This document shows positions 44,185 through 56,085 of a stretch of DNA of 64,000 nucleotides, piece by piece. The first letter of the stretch is position 1; each line of letters starts with the position of its first letter. Where the stretch lies: the NCBI RefSeq assembly GCF_032854445.1, contig NC_088303.1, forward strand, positions 20,591,501-20,655,500. Direction: 5' to 3'. The notes beneath the pieces are model-generated. The model was not told where the DNA came from. It did no database searches and saw only the letters and a list, made by a program, of their open reading frames with translations. The DNA comes from Liolophura sinensis (lineage: Eukaryota; Mollusca; Polyplacophora; Chitonida; Chitonidae). Both the position numbers and the translations under genes were made by a program.

Positions 44185-45205
44185 AGTTACATGATGGAGA
44201 TTACCATGCGGGATTCGATGTCTCAGAGCTCGTCATATAGTTACATGATGGAGATTACCATGCGGGATTCGATGGCTCAGAGCTCGTCATATAGTTACAT
44301 GATGGAGATTACCATGCGGGATTCGATGGCTCAGAGCTCGTCATATAGTTACATGATGGAGATTACCGTGCGGGATTCGATGGCTTAGAGCTCGTCATAT
44401 AGTTACATGATGGATATTACCATGCGGGATTCGATGTCTCAGAGCTCGTCATATAGTTACATGATGGAGATTACCATACGGGATTCGATGGCTTAGAGCT
44501 CGTCATATAGTTACATCATGGAGATTACCATGCTGGATTCGATGTCCCAGAGTTCGTCATATAGTTGCATGATGGAGATTACCATGCGGGATTCGATGGC
44601 TCAGAGCTCGTCATATAGTTGCATGATGGAGATTACCATGCGGGATTCGATGTCTCAGAGCTCGTCATATAGTTACATGATGGAGATTACCATGCGGGAT
44701 TCGATGTCTCAGAGCTCGTCATATAGTTACATGATGGAGATTACCATGCGGGATTCGATGTCTCAGAGTTCGTCATATAGTTACATGATGGAGATTACCA
44801 TGCGGGATTCGATGTCTCAGAGCCCGTCATATAGTTACATGATGGAGATAACCATGCGGGATTCGATGGCTTAGAGCTCGTCATATAGTTACATCATGGA
44901 GATTACCATGCGGGATTCGATGTCTCAGAGCTCGTCATATAGTTACATGATGGAGATTACCATGCGGGATTCGATGGCTCAGAGCTCGTCATATAGTTGC
45001 ATGATGGAGATTACCATGCGGGATTCGATGTCTCAGAGCTCGTCATATAGTTACATGATGGAGATAACCATGCGGGATTCGATGGCTTAGAGCTCGTCAT
45101 ATAGTTACATGATGGAGATTACCATGCGGGATTCGATGTCCCAGAGTTCGTCATATAGTTACATGATGGAGATTACCATGAGGGATTCGATGGCTCAGAG
45201 CGGTG
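44185..45205 (+). repeat. 54-bp tandem repeat, about 19 copies, in-frame
   Basis: The unit is 'gttacatgatggagattacc' followed by 'atgcgggattcgatgtctca' and 'gagctcgtcatata'. Homogeneity is high. One frame reads MMEITMRDSM(S/A)QSSSYSY repeatedly, interrupted where a unit variant turns CAG into TAG (for example 44385 and 44494). No start context, splice sites or flanking exons support a gene. Confidence 0.95.
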
Positions 45206-47783
45206 TCATGTAGCTTTGCTAACAAATCTGATTGGTCGGGTGTGATGGGTGTGATATAAGTGATGGGACGGAGATTCTCGATGATTTTCGTATAAAGGTT
45301 GAAGTTAAATTTCATTTCCATCAATAACTTTGCAACGTGCAAACAGCTGTGATTGATTTATCCTGTCCAGAGCTTCAAGGTTAGTACTTACACATGCAGT
45401 AGAATGAAACCATATTTTGTCGAGGACAAATGATTCCATATGACTTCTGACTATCTCGTTTATTCCACTATCTCGGTTATATTCTTGCCAGATAATGTAC
45501 GATTAATTTTCAGCAGATACAAAGTAAGCTAAGATAACGTTAACACTTAATCTACACCGTGATGATACCTAGAGCCCATTTGTTGTTGGAGATTTATTTG
45601 TCCGGAAAAACTGCAGTTGATTCACGCCAATATGCAGGTTTGTATCTAATGAACGTCAAGGTCCCAAAATGTTGCTATCGGCAATGTTCACAGAGAGTGG
45701 TGTGCCCAACATGCACGTGAAACGTTGTAGCCACGTATGTTACGGCTATAATGGGTTAGGCATGTGTAAAGTGAACATGAGACAGAAGCATATAAGTCAT
45801 ATAAGTAAGCACACAGATCCGCTTATCTGCAGTATGTAAGTGTAGGCTGACCTATTTTGTGTCTTCCAGTATATGGCTCTTTGTTTCTACAACGAGCCGT
45901 AAACTACCCGACAAAAACAATATCCGGTACTGGCTATTTTAATTTTATATGATTTGATAGTTGGTTTATTCTGGAGATTTCACTTATATGATGGTGATCA
46001 GTACTATGTGTGGGTGCAACCAAAATGCCTGCAGTGCGCCAGCGACCTTTGGTACGTTACTGGCGAACTTACCCTCGTGTAAGGTGCATATGGATATGCA
46101 CACCATACTGGTGGAGGACAAGCCACATGAAAGCTGCAGACAGTTTATTCTCACCAAGGCTCCAAGCTGTGAAAGCCAGAGATTTTACTATTTCTCTGAC
46201 TAAAGCTGCCCCATGTGTCTCAGAGATTGAAAGACAAAGACCGTTAACAACCTGCCCACCAAAATTTTACAATATAATAGAAAGGAAACCCTGTTATGTT
46301 GTATCAATATCGTCCACATGTCTATGTAGATTTGTTTTCACGCTGTTTGGTTACTATAGTGCACTAAGTGTTTGTATCCTCGATTTCATAATAATTATTA
46401 TAAACCTAATTTTTTTATAGTGCTGTATTCGATAATAGGGTCTGTAGTTTTATTTACATGTATATTTGCATACACACCAATAAATACAGGCCTACCAGAC
46501 ATACATTTCACAAGAATATAGGAGTCCTACATGCACTTTTACCGGAACAAGAACAGGAAGTCGCATTAACAAATGTTAACTATGTATAACTAGCTGTATA
46601 GTTGTATTAATAGTGTTGCGCCTAATACGGCACACGGTGGTTTATCGTTAACTCATAGCTCTTATTGCACAATACCGGTGTTTTTAAAGGTAAGTCCGCA
46701 TTTTTCAACCGTACGGACTCCACATGGCTTTCTTTGGGCTCTACTTGTTCCAAAGACAAAAAATGATGTCTCCCACATGTTCCAGATTCTGAGAGGGGCC
46801 CTCAGGATAGACCAGGACATACATGTACATATATTCATTAATTATTTAGTTGGTATTAAATGAAAAAACTCAAGAGTGTTTCACCTACACGACAGCGGTC
46901 AAGTTTAGGGGTCGTGGAAACCTGAGTGACAGCAATAACATACAGCCCTTCACGAAATACTTGACAATCTCCTAACTCAAAGCCGCTGACGAGCTAGCCA
47001 GATCTGGATGCGAAGCTGCGGCTTCACTTGCTTATTTTGCTACAAGAAATGAAATCTAAGCCTCAAATCCAACATTCATATGTATTATATAGGCTCGTCA
47101 AACAAAAACGTTAAGAATTAAGCCCAAAAGATCATTATTACATCAGAGTTTAACCCTTCTGCCTTCTCCAGAAAACAGTGATGTTGGTATAAGTGACTTT
47201 ATCACATGGCAGCCAGACTAGACTTTAGCTAAGACTAACAGATCTCATGGTTACTGGGACCTAAAGGTAAGTCAGGAAGATGTGATCATGAGCCACAAAA
47301 ACAGAAATTTCACGTAGAGCAGGAAGAGTATGTTGTGCCTATATGTTACCCCGAACAATGCATCTGTCGAAAATAATGTTGCCATATGTTGGCCGGCCCT
47401 GGTTTTTGACAGATGAAGCAAAATGAAGACTGCTTCAGTCATGGTTGCCTACCCCTAGTCCCGTTCTCGCAACACTATGTCACGCGATAGATACATACAC
47501 GTCTGCTGACCGTGTCTGAGCCATCAAATAAGTCGACCTATAACATGTTCTGCTTAACATCATTACAGAAGATAAGCAGGATGATAAATGACTGAATATT
47601 AATTTCTTTAGTGGTTATATCAGTATATACTAAGTAAATGTTAAAATTTCACCTGATTGTAGTATTAAGACCGCAAAACTTTTTGGTCATTACACAGACG
47701 TTTCAGGAACTTCACATTTGATATAGGCCTACAAGGAATATATGAAGAACTTTAGATACCATTATGATATTTTTTCATTTCAG
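45206..47783. other. No supported gene; upstream region of the Toll-like receptor
   Basis: Unique sequence with decayed SINE-like pieces near 45960-46020 and 46850-46935 (cacctacacgacagcggtca). An upstream non-coding exon of the receptor should lie here, because an intron acceptor (ttttttcatttcag) precedes the coding exon at 47784. I cannot place it. Confidence 0.45.
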
Positions 47784-47837
47784 ATCGGACAAAATCAAAA
47801 CTGTATCTCAGTAGAGATGCATAGGCCACGCCACTGT

Positions 47838-50303
47838 ATGCCAACCATGCTGCTCTTTTTTTGCGCGGCCCTTGTTTCCGGCTTCGACCAAGAGCCTCGA
47901 TGTGATTTTGATGTACATCTTCTCTTCCTGAACTGCAGCTGTCACGGGTGGACCTCTGTACCGACACGGGAATTTCTCTCACACACACGTGGAATTGACT
48001 TGAGTTTCAACAACATCAGTGTGGTAAAAAACCGCACATTCACAAAGCTTTTATCTTTGGAGTTTCTTGATCTTTCAAACAATATTATCAAGACTCTGGA
48101 ATCGTCAGCTTTTGAAGGACTCGCAAACCTTTTGACACTGAATTTGTCCTTCAACCATCTCGAGTTCACTTCAGAGGTGTTCACGCCACAATTGTTTGCG
48201 CCTCTAGAAAACCTGAGATCCATACTAATCAAAAGGTCATACGGAATGATTCACCCTTTATGGGAAGGGCTTGATGCTGCTTTTGGTAAGCTTACCAATC
48301 TTACGACGTTTATTGCTGATTTACCCTACTTATTTTGCTTTGAGGAGGGCTTTAGGCAATTAACAAAACTGAACAAAATTTCAAATGAAGGCCAAGCAAT
48401 GAATAATTACTGTGGCATAGGAGTTCTCTATAACAATGTAACTTTTCGTTATCTTAAAAACATACCCCTCCGAGAATTACGACTTATAAATTGCGATATA
48501 AACATCATATTTCCCGGCGCGTTCGATGACTTGATATCGTTGGAAGTTCTTGATCTTAGCTACAATAATTTCTTGGGACTACACACCGCTCTTCAGAGCT
48601 TACGTTCTTTCCATGGTAGGAATATGACAGAAATTAACTTTGCGATGGTAAATACAAACGCCCCAGATAGTAATAACACGGTTGTCAACTCAGAGGACTT
48701 TGCGCACTTGAGTGCTATATGCGTAAAATCTGTAGACTTGTCACAGAATTCTGTTGTTAGTATCGACGTTCCTGTTCAGCCTAGACTGTGGCTGGATTGC
48801 CTGGAAAAACTGAATATATCCTACCATTCCTTCCTTGAAATACCTCTTAATCTCCGTCTTCATGGGAGCAAGACCTTGAAATACTTGGATTTAAGTCATG
48901 AAAGGGCTATGCCACAGCATAAGCATGATATGTCAGTTAACAAAAAGAATTTAATAATAGTCTATACTTTACCGCCAACACTGTTTTGGCTTAGCTTCAG
49001 CAGTTGCTGGAATTGGTTCACAAGCGACACAGAGGTTACCTTTTCCCGTAACAATCTTCGCTATCTCGAGTTAGCTTTTGTCAACATAGATCAATGCAGG
49101 GATATGCCGATGAGAGGCCTATCGAATTTGACAAGCATAGACTTATCCGGTATGAGCTGTCCAGTAATTTATCCACAGTATTTCCAATACTTGAGAAGTA
49201 TTACCAAACTTTCTCTCGCCAACTCAGTACAAATGGATTTAGCTTTAACGTCTACGACTCTCCCTTTCGTTTTACTGAACATTCTAGAGGAGATTGACCT
49301 CTCGGAAAACAATTTGTTCGACATACACCAAGAGCTTTTTCACAACAACACACAGCTGAAATCAGTCAATCTGGCCAACAATAAGCTACAACGCTTACCC
49401 AAAACTGTACAAGACGTGAGTGAACTGAAAGTACTGGACTTGACCTCCAATGTCTTCACTCATCTACAAACACAAGAGATGAGAACAATCGACAACTGGC
49501 TGGCCAAATCTGGCTCTTTTGAACTCAGGTTAGGGAATAATCCTCTTCAATGCACATGTGACACAATTATGTTTACCCGGTGGATCGTTCAGATGGAAGA
49601 CATCCTCGATAATCCTAACAGTTACACGTGCCTACTGTCGAATGGTACTCGGCTACCTTTTTCGACATTCAGAAAACTGTTAACGGACTTTGAAGTGCAA
49701 TGCGTTAGTCACACTTACTTGATAATATCCGTGGTGAGCGTCTCGACGCTTATCGTTTTGCTTTTGTTGTTTGCTGGGATATATCGTTACCGTCTCAACC
49801 TCCGATACTGGCTGTATACTAAACTCATGCCACCCGAGGACATGTTTGTTGATCAGGTATATACCTATGACGCTTTTGTGGCCTACACCTGTGATGATTA
49901 CGAGTGGGTGATTCGAATGCTGCGTCCGAAACTAGAATTGGTGGACGATCCCATAAGACTTTGTGTTCATGACAGAGACTTCATTCCTGGAAAGCCGATT
50001 CATGAAAATATCGTGGATAAAATGAAAGAAAGTCGTAAAATCCTATTAATCATCAGTCAAGGGTTCCTGGAATCCCGATTCGGCCCTTTGGAAATCGAGT
50101 ACGCTGGTATGAAATGCCTGGAAGAAGGTAGAGACGACACAATCTTGTGTGTGCTGATGGAGGATATCCCAGTTCGGAAGATGCCGAGGGCATTGAGAAA
50201 CCTGTGGCATAAGATCACTTTCCTGAAATGGAGCGATGATGCCGAACAAGAGGCTATCTTCTGGCGGAACCTTAGGGCTGCTGTCACACCAGGACGCCAC
50301 TGA
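47838..50303 (+). CDS. Toll-like receptor (single cysteine cluster type)
   Basis: It is an 821-residue type I membrane receptor of innate immunity that would signal through TIR-TIR contacts with MyD88-like adaptors. A signal peptide (MPTMLLFFCAALVSG) is followed by an LRR N-terminal cysteine pair (CDFDV..LNCSC). About a dozen leucine-rich repeats follow, for example LEFLDLSNNIIKTL, LEVLDLSYNNF, LEEIDLSENNLFDI and LKVLDLTSNVF. One LRR C-terminal cluster comes next (NPLQCTC...YTC...C), then a transmembrane helix at about 628-650 and a TIR domain at about 677-815. Box 1 is YDAFVAY (677), box 2 RLCVHDRDFIPGKP (707) and box 3 FW (808). The coding part is one exon beginning at acceptor 47783/47784. 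The start at 47838 is preferred because the paralogue at 41 kb keeps this Met; the in-frame ATG at 47817 is possible. There is no defect. Confidence 0.95.
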   Translation: MPTMLLFFCAALVSGFDQEPRCDFDVHLLFLNCSCHGWTSVPTREFLSHTRGIDLSFNNISVVKNRTFTKLLSLEFLDLSNNIIKTLESSAFEGLANLLTLNLSFNHLEFTSEVFTPQLFAPLENLRSILIKRSYGMIHPLWEGLDAAFGKLTNLTTFIADLPYLFCFEEGFRQLTKLNKISNEGQAMNNYCGIGVLYNNVTFRYLKNIPLRELRLINCDINIIFPGAFDDLISLEVLDLSYNNFLGLHTALQSLRSFHGRNMTEINFAMVNTNAPDSNNTVVNSEDFAHLSAICVKSVDLSQNSVVSIDVPVQPRLWLDCLEKLNISYHSFLEIPLNLRLHGSKTLKYLDLSHERAMPQHKHDMSVNKKNLIIVYTLPPTLFWLSFSSCWNWFTSDTEVTFSRNNLRYLELAFVNIDQCRDMPMRGLSNLTSIDLSGMSCPVIYPQYFQYLRSITKLSLANSVQMDLALTSTTLPFVLLNILEEIDLSENNLFDIHQELFHNNTQLKSVNLANNKLQRLPKTVQDVSELKVLDLTSNVFTHLQTQEMRTIDNWLAKSGSFELRLGNNPLQCTCDTIMFTRWIVQMEDILDNPNSYTCLLSNGTRLPFSTFRKLLTDFEVQCVSHTYLIISVVSVSTLIVLLLLFAGIYRYRLNLRYWLYTKLMPPEDMFVDQVYTYDAFVAYTCDDYEWVIRMLRPKLELVDDPIRLCVHDRDFIPGKPIHENIVDKMKESRKILLIISQGFLESRFGPLEIEYAGMKCLEEGRDDTILCVLMEDIPVRKMPRALRNLWHKITFLKWSDDAEQEAIFWRNLRAAVTPGRH

Positions 50304-50763
50304 AGTAAACACGGGGCCCGTGAAAAGTGATTTACTTGGTAGGCCGTTTAAATAGTGTTTAAGTGTCGTTTTAAAAGTGAATCAAAGTTCACTCTATAGG
50401 ATACTGATCTTCTTGCTTTGTTGTTTACCATTATGAACATTTACCGATGTGTTGAAGTAATTTGCTGCCTGAATGATTGTACAGATGTAGAATTTTGCTG
50501 TTTTTAACTCTTTGTCAAATTGTTTAATTTGATGTTTGTTAACGTGTTGGTTTCTACGGTTGTATATTATGGTGTTTGTATCCATGTTTAATTTACATAC
50601 TTAGATGACGCCCCAGAATTTTATACATGTTTTCATGCTTTGTATAGTTGAGAATGCTTGGGTTTTAAATCGAATTTGTTTTGGTATATATTTTTTATTG
50701 TTACAGAAGTATGCTTACGTTTCTTTTAGTGTCACACATATTTACACCTGATGTTTTGTCTGT

Positions 50764-50769
50764 AATAAA
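50764..50769 (+). terminator. Poly(A) signal of the Toll-like receptor gene
   Basis: AATAAA lies 461 bp after the stop codon in an A/T-rich 3' untranslated region. It is the first canonical hexamer that I noticed downstream. Confidence 0.6.
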
Positions 50770-52439
50770 GAAAAGCGAATGGATGCGTCCAGAGGACGTT
50801 TAGCCCCAATTCGAGATGTCAGCCTCTCCCGGTGATTATATGGTGTGATATGATACAGAGCACTTTCAGTGAAGTTCCAGTGTAAACCTTGAAATGTACA
50901 CTTGTGTCACAGCAAATAATGGACGTCATTCTTGAATATTGCAAGTGTGACCCAGCTAATGAAATTATGTCATTCAAGGGAAATAACTCTTATAAGCATT
51001 TCGTACTCAGTTGTTACCGAAGTCGACAGATGTCTGGAATTACGTTAGATTTGTTTAATTTTACTGAAAGAAGTATTACTAGTTCATTCCTTGGCCGGAA
51101 ATAATTCTTAATTCTTGGGTAACTGTTGAGTTGTACGAGCAGTTTCCTTTCTAAGGGAATTGATACTTTGTCAGGACCTGAAATTCGCGCAGCTAGCTAT
51201 CAGGGGTAATCTGCGGTAGTGGTTGTTGACACTGTGACGTCACTGCATGTCCGCTGTAAGCGACAGGCAGCATGATTCGACGTTTGTATCATACTTGCAC
51301 TTTATAATACATGATTTCGACATCACTTTCAGGTAAGGTTCGATCAGGAATGTCACATAAGCATTGTAAATTGGTATTTAGTCGACCGGTAACATTTATC
51401 CATAAAAGCGAACTCGGAGATACTGTGTTTTCTAGCGCAATAGTCGGGTAAACGAGCGTCTCATCGTGATCTGTAAATCGTAGTCATGCTCAGTTTGAAT
51501 GTTCAAGAAAAGTGATTTAAAGGTCATGTATGGTTGTATTCGTACAATAATTAATGGCATTTGTGATATTGTCATAGTTTGCCACGTGCATTTGTTTACA
51601 TCATAGCACATGTGTATGTTTACAGCACATGATCAACTCCCCTATATTAATATTCATGACGTTGCAGCATAGCGATTGGCTAATATTACGTAAGTAACAT
51701 ACTGCGGGACTGCTCAAGGTGATGAAGGGAGAAGAATAGAGTGACTGTCTGAAAGGAGACACTGTTTCGAGTCCTTTATTTACTTATACTTTCTTACGTC
51801 AAAAGACGTTAACATGAAACTATTACAACATTAAAGCCTCAGACTGATAATATGACATATGTTAAGACACAGACGTTTATATGTAGGCCTAGAGGATATA
51901 GATAATACCTATGTAATGAGCGCCCTAATTTACATAAACGTTGGCTGAAGGTTTCTTAAGAAACTAGAGGAAAATGTCTTCATAGTAAGTTCCCGTTGTG
52001 ATTTTAGTCACATTAGACTGCATATCCGCTCTAAGCGACCAGCAACCAGCATTGGAAGAAGAGGCAGGGATTGATGTCAGTGCCACACATATGCTTTTTC
52101 AAACCTTTTGTTTGTTTCGCAATTAACATACTTGTGCTCCATTTTGTCAATGTATTCAATTATTGATTGCCTTGCACAGATATATTTATATACATGTTAT
52201 ATGTTCTACCTCTGGTGGAGAGATCCATCAACTCTCGCTGTTCGTGAGAAATGGTGGCAGCAAGCGGTCTGCGACACTGGAGTTGCCGTTTGTGCGGTCA
52301 AGTGTTAGCTTAGAAACTTGGTCATTAACTTACCAATGATCGGTACGGTTTCCTCCGACCGCCATTGTGTAAGTGAAAATTTCGTGCAAATAAGTAAATG
52401 TCTGTGGTAGATAGTATGTATGCTTGTACGTACGTATAT
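50770..52439. other. No supported gene
   Basis: Intergenic sequence. Short open frames (71 codons at 50889-51104, 66 codons at 52108-52308) have no domain. Confidence 0.5.
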
Positions 52440-52710
52440 AAACTATGTATGTATGCTTGAGGGTTTACGTCCTTCTTAACAACTTCTCAGTCATATGACG
52501 ACGAGGAGTCATTAGGTATGTACATATATTGTGGCGTCTTGTGGCATGGCGAATCCTTGTCGCCAAAGCACTGCCTCCACTGAAGTGTCATGCCGAAGAC
52601 ACCAAACATGACACCCCCTAACCAGTCACATAATACTGACAGCAGGTCGACCAGTTCTGTTTCCTTGCTCTAACCTCTGAGTGCTGAATGCCAACCGAAG
52701 CACATCACAG
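52440..52710 (-). repeat. SINE family C, nearly full copy
   Basis: It shares the 'cagtcatatgacgacga' tail with family B but has a distinct body ('ccaaagcactgcctccactg', 'aagtgtcatgccgaagacac', 'ctgagtgctgaatgccaacc'). A second copy is at 55462-55730. Confidence 0.8.
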
Positions 52711-53189
52711 TAGTACACGGAACGTTAGATCTGAGATCTGTTTCATTCTTCCCAGCTTAGCTTTCAGAAATATAGATACAGATTCATTAACCTGGAACTC
52801 GCTCTTTTCGAGTATGCTGTCCTCAATATGTCAAAAATGTAGCCTACAAAAACATGATTTCACTAATCATGCAGTAATTCTGACTTCATATGACCTAGTC
52901 ATTCGTGAATAATACAGACCATAACCTTACAATTATCACAGATGTTCTTGGCGATCGGCCAAAACCAAAAATCGTTAACTGCCATTTTCGAATCGCGTCG
53001 GCATCGTCCGGAAAAATATAAACTCGTGGAATTGGACTCTCTGATTGGATTGAAACCAATGAGACGTAGGCCAACATAATCTAAAGAGCGATTGACAAAT
53101 TGTTTGGGAGTCTTAACTTTAATTTTTGTTTTAATAATGAACAGAAAGGAACTGTAAGCAACTATGTGAAAAAATAAATAATCTTAATT

Positions 53190-53343
53190 TTGGGAAGAGC
53201 AGCCGAGTCCAGTATAAGAACGGGGTCACGTGATTCGAAAATGGCGGTTTGAGAAGTTCCGATGATGTCCGTGGGGATGCGTTGGTTACACTTGTGTTAT
53301 TTGCGATGTTATGGTCTTTATTATTCCCACATAATGAGGTGAC
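53190..53343 (+). promoter_or_regulatory. Candidate promoter with YY1-like motif
   Basis: The motif aaaatggcgg at about 53240, in an otherwise A/T-rich region, resembles the YY1 site often found just downstream of animal transcription starts. It precedes the candidate first exon. Confidence 0.3.
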
Positions 53344-53484
53344 ATGAATTCAGAAATTACTGAGGACAGCGCAGGTAACAGTACGGAGTTCCAAGTTAAT
53401 GAATATAACGATTCAGAGCGGTTAATGTGGAAGCTAAGCTGGGAACATGGCCAACCGATTTCAGAGCTAACAGACCATTTGCAG
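53344..53484 (+). CDS. Candidate first coding exon, unknown protein
   Basis: An ATG (gaggtgacATGaatt) opens 47 acidic codons (MNSEITEDSAGNSTEFQVNE, then SERLMWKLSWEHGQPIS, ELTDHLQ) and ends at a good donor, TTGCAG|GTAGCT. An alternative donor is GCGCAG|GTAACA at 53373. No downstream exon that I can join was found. The function is not recognised. Confidence 0.35.
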
Positions 53485-54339
53485 GTAGCTACAGCTGTAC
53501 TGGTGTTCCAGTATTTTTTGTACCCCGGTTTATGAGTTGAGGTTTATGTGTTGAGGAAACCGCGGATAAACCCTCTAATTTAAAATTACTGCCGTACTAG
53601 CAAAAGCCTACATAGATACAGCTTTCCTTTTTTTTGTAAATATATATTTCCAATACATATTTTATCTGTAAACGCACTTTGTTGTCTCTGCATGGTTTAT
53701 ATATATCTAAACGTGTGAGTCATTTCCTGGCTTGGCACATGCTCTGCTGTGCATCACATAAGCAAACTCCAATCAAATAAATAGCTCGACATGCACCAAT
53801 GCTTTCATATAGTTTAAAACTGATCACACCTGGTTAATGGTTTGATGCAGAAGTGCATATATCACACACAATCAATACAAACAGGGTAGTAAAACTAATA
53901 GTTTTAAAACACTGCATTTCTCTAACGTGTTATTTGTTTAACACGCCATAGTTTGTCGTTTATAATAAATGCTAAACCGCAATAACTATTACTTTTTAAT
54001 GTCTCAAAAGGGACATTTGAAATAGAGAAAGTTGAATGAACGGAAACTGTTTGCACTGATAATTCGGTTTCACTCAGTTGAACTTACTACATATGTATAC
54101 TTAGAATAATTCATGAGACTCTAAATGTAATGTTATAGTCTATACATACATTGAATAATAAACGTTTTCCATCAATGTAATCGTTTCTACTTCAAATGAA
54201 CTTTTTAATACGCTCAAGAAAATAACATTCTCTAGTATATATTCTCTTATATAACAAAATATGCATTCAGATAGCCCCTTGCACCACGTGGTAGGAGCTT
54301 TTCATTCAAAACAATTAAATGACTTAAAACCTGAGTGCA
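53485..54339. other. No supported gene
   Basis: A/T-rich unique sequence without recognisable repeats or coding signature. Confidence 0.5.
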
Positions 54340-55020
54340 TAAAAGGCCTTCACTTAGCAGCAATAACAGTTCAAACAATAACACCGTGTTGATCAGAAAC
54401 AATTTCAATTTAAAAGCCAGTACACACTGCATTAACCATAATTTTGTGTTTAGCCACCAACTAAGAAAAATGGCCCGAAAGGGACTTTTTCTTTTACATG
54501 GTATATTTAACAGTAGGTTTGTTATATCAATCCAGTAAATGATACGTGTGGGCGAGGAGGAATATGTTTAACCCACCAATCACATCTTCGAAGTTGATGT
54601 ACTGTGGTCTGAAGCACAGGTCCAAGAAATTCTTGCGTTCATATCTACCAACACATGCAAATTTAATAATTATAATGAGAGTTTATAGATTTTAAGGTAC
54701 ATATATATATTTTTTTTTATTTCTTGAATGTTTTTTACGCCGTACTCAAGAATTCTTCACTTATACGATGGCGGCCAGGACACAGGGCAGTGCAGAGAGG
54801 AACCTGCGACCATTAACAGGTACGGCCGGATTGGGCGCGCAGAGTTGGCTCGCTAACCACCTAGACGCCACCGAAGCCCCCAACTTGTGTACGGTATGCT
54901 TTAAAAGCAGAATAGAACACCGTCTCCACTAAAGTTATCTCATAAATTACATATCTTGCAGAACCGAGTGTCCCGTATTGACACTTTTATTCTACCTCCG
55001 CCAGTCCTACAGCATATTAC
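54340..55020 (+). repeat. Segment paralogous to 43440-43960, with a SINE inserted
   Basis: It is colinear with the 43-kb segment (tgttgatcagaaac, aaaatggcccgaaag, ttacatggtatattta, ataatgagagtttata, gaaccgagtgtcccgtattg). The 54-kb copy is interrupted by a family-A SINE at 54713-54890 that the 43-kb copy lacks. Confidence 0.65.
54713..54890 (-). mobile_element. SINE family A, diverged copy
   Basis: 'ttttacgccgtactcaagaa' and 'tcacttatacgatggcggcc' are followed by an internally deleted body and a head remnant 'gctcgctaaccacctagacg..ccaccgaagcccc'. Confidence 0.85.
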
Positions 55021-55194
55021 GACTCAACCCCGCTCTCCCAAGGTCTGCCCGGTATCCTCCTACAAATATGCTGGCTGCAAGAAACAAGAAACAAGAAACA
55101 AATAACTAAATAGGCTGACTATCACACTAACAATTTATATAATATCAAATACAAAGTGTACATGACATGGCAATTTACTGTTTCACTTTCACTT

Positions 55195-55335
55195 TGTTCC
55201 TCTGAAAAAAAAGTTATTTTGTTAATGAAACGGCGAGTTTTCCCTTTTGGAAGTAAACTGGATGGTGTCGCTCTTTTTGGCTGATGAAGTCACATGTGTT
55301 AGCCATTAGTGTGTGAATCATCAGGGTTGGCTGGG
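55195..55335 (+). repeat. Segment paralogous to 58500-58640
   Basis: Shared blocks: 'aatgaaacggcgagttttcc' with 'ctgaaacgtcgagctttccc', 'ttttggaagtaaactgg' with 'ttcggaagttaaacgg', and 'aagtcacatgtgttagccat' with 'aaatcacgtgtgttagccat'. The origin is unknown. Confidence 0.6.
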
Positions 55336-55461
55336 TACATGGTGCAACAGGCTAATTGACAGTTACGGGATTAGCTCCAATTATACTGATATGATTGTTG
55401 TTTAACGCTGTGTCAAAAACAATTCACTTTCCCACGGTGGCCACCTTTATTAACATGTATA

Positions 55462-55730
55462 TATGTATGCTTGGGATTTAACGACATACTTTAAAATGTT
55501 CATTCATATGACAACTAGAGTGAACCAAAGTATCATGCCGAAAACAACAGACATGACACCACATCCAGATATATTATATACTGATACTAATCTCTCAGTG
55601 CTGAGCGCCAAGCGAGCAGCAGCAAGTAGCATTTTTGAAGTCCTTTTATATGACCCGACCCGGTTTTGATCCCAATCCCGAGGCGGACACTCTAGCTAAT
55701 CAGCCACAGGAGCGGTGGCATTGATTAGCA
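55462..55730 (-). repeat. SINE family C, second copy
   Basis: It contains 'tgcttgggatttaacgacat', 'tcatgccgaaaacaacagac', 'ctcagtgctgagcgccaagc' and a tRNA-like head remnant 'ggcggacactctagctaatc'. Confidence 0.8.
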
Positions 55731-56034
55731 GAGGAATACGCAGAATGCCTGAAGTAAACCACCTACAGTGGGTTTTAACACAGTACAATAATTTTCATAT
55801 TACCGTGCTGTTAGGAAGAACTCTGCAAAGCAGTGCTAATTCTTTTTTTTTTTTTGAGAATATACTTGACGTATTATGATGCTTTATTGATGCATTACTA
55901 TTACACGGGACACAAACATCTCCCAGCTACAAGTAAGTTTTCATATGACAAACGTATAGATTAGATCAGGCGTAATGCCTGGTGTCTTCGTCGTGATGCT
56001 TCAGCGATGCAGCAGGATGGCACGGAACGCAATT

Positions 56035-56085
56035 TATTTATTTACCATAACTGATTGGTGCTGTACGCCGTACTCAAGAATATCA
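56035..56085 (-). repeat. SINE family A, short fragment
   Basis: 'tgattggtgctgtacgccgt' followed by 'actcaagaatatc' matches only the 3' end of family A. Confidence 0.8.

Noticed and set aside
46010-46420. 136-codon open frame
   Set aside because: No domain, no conserved motif, ends in low-complexity A/T-rich sequence; treated as chance.
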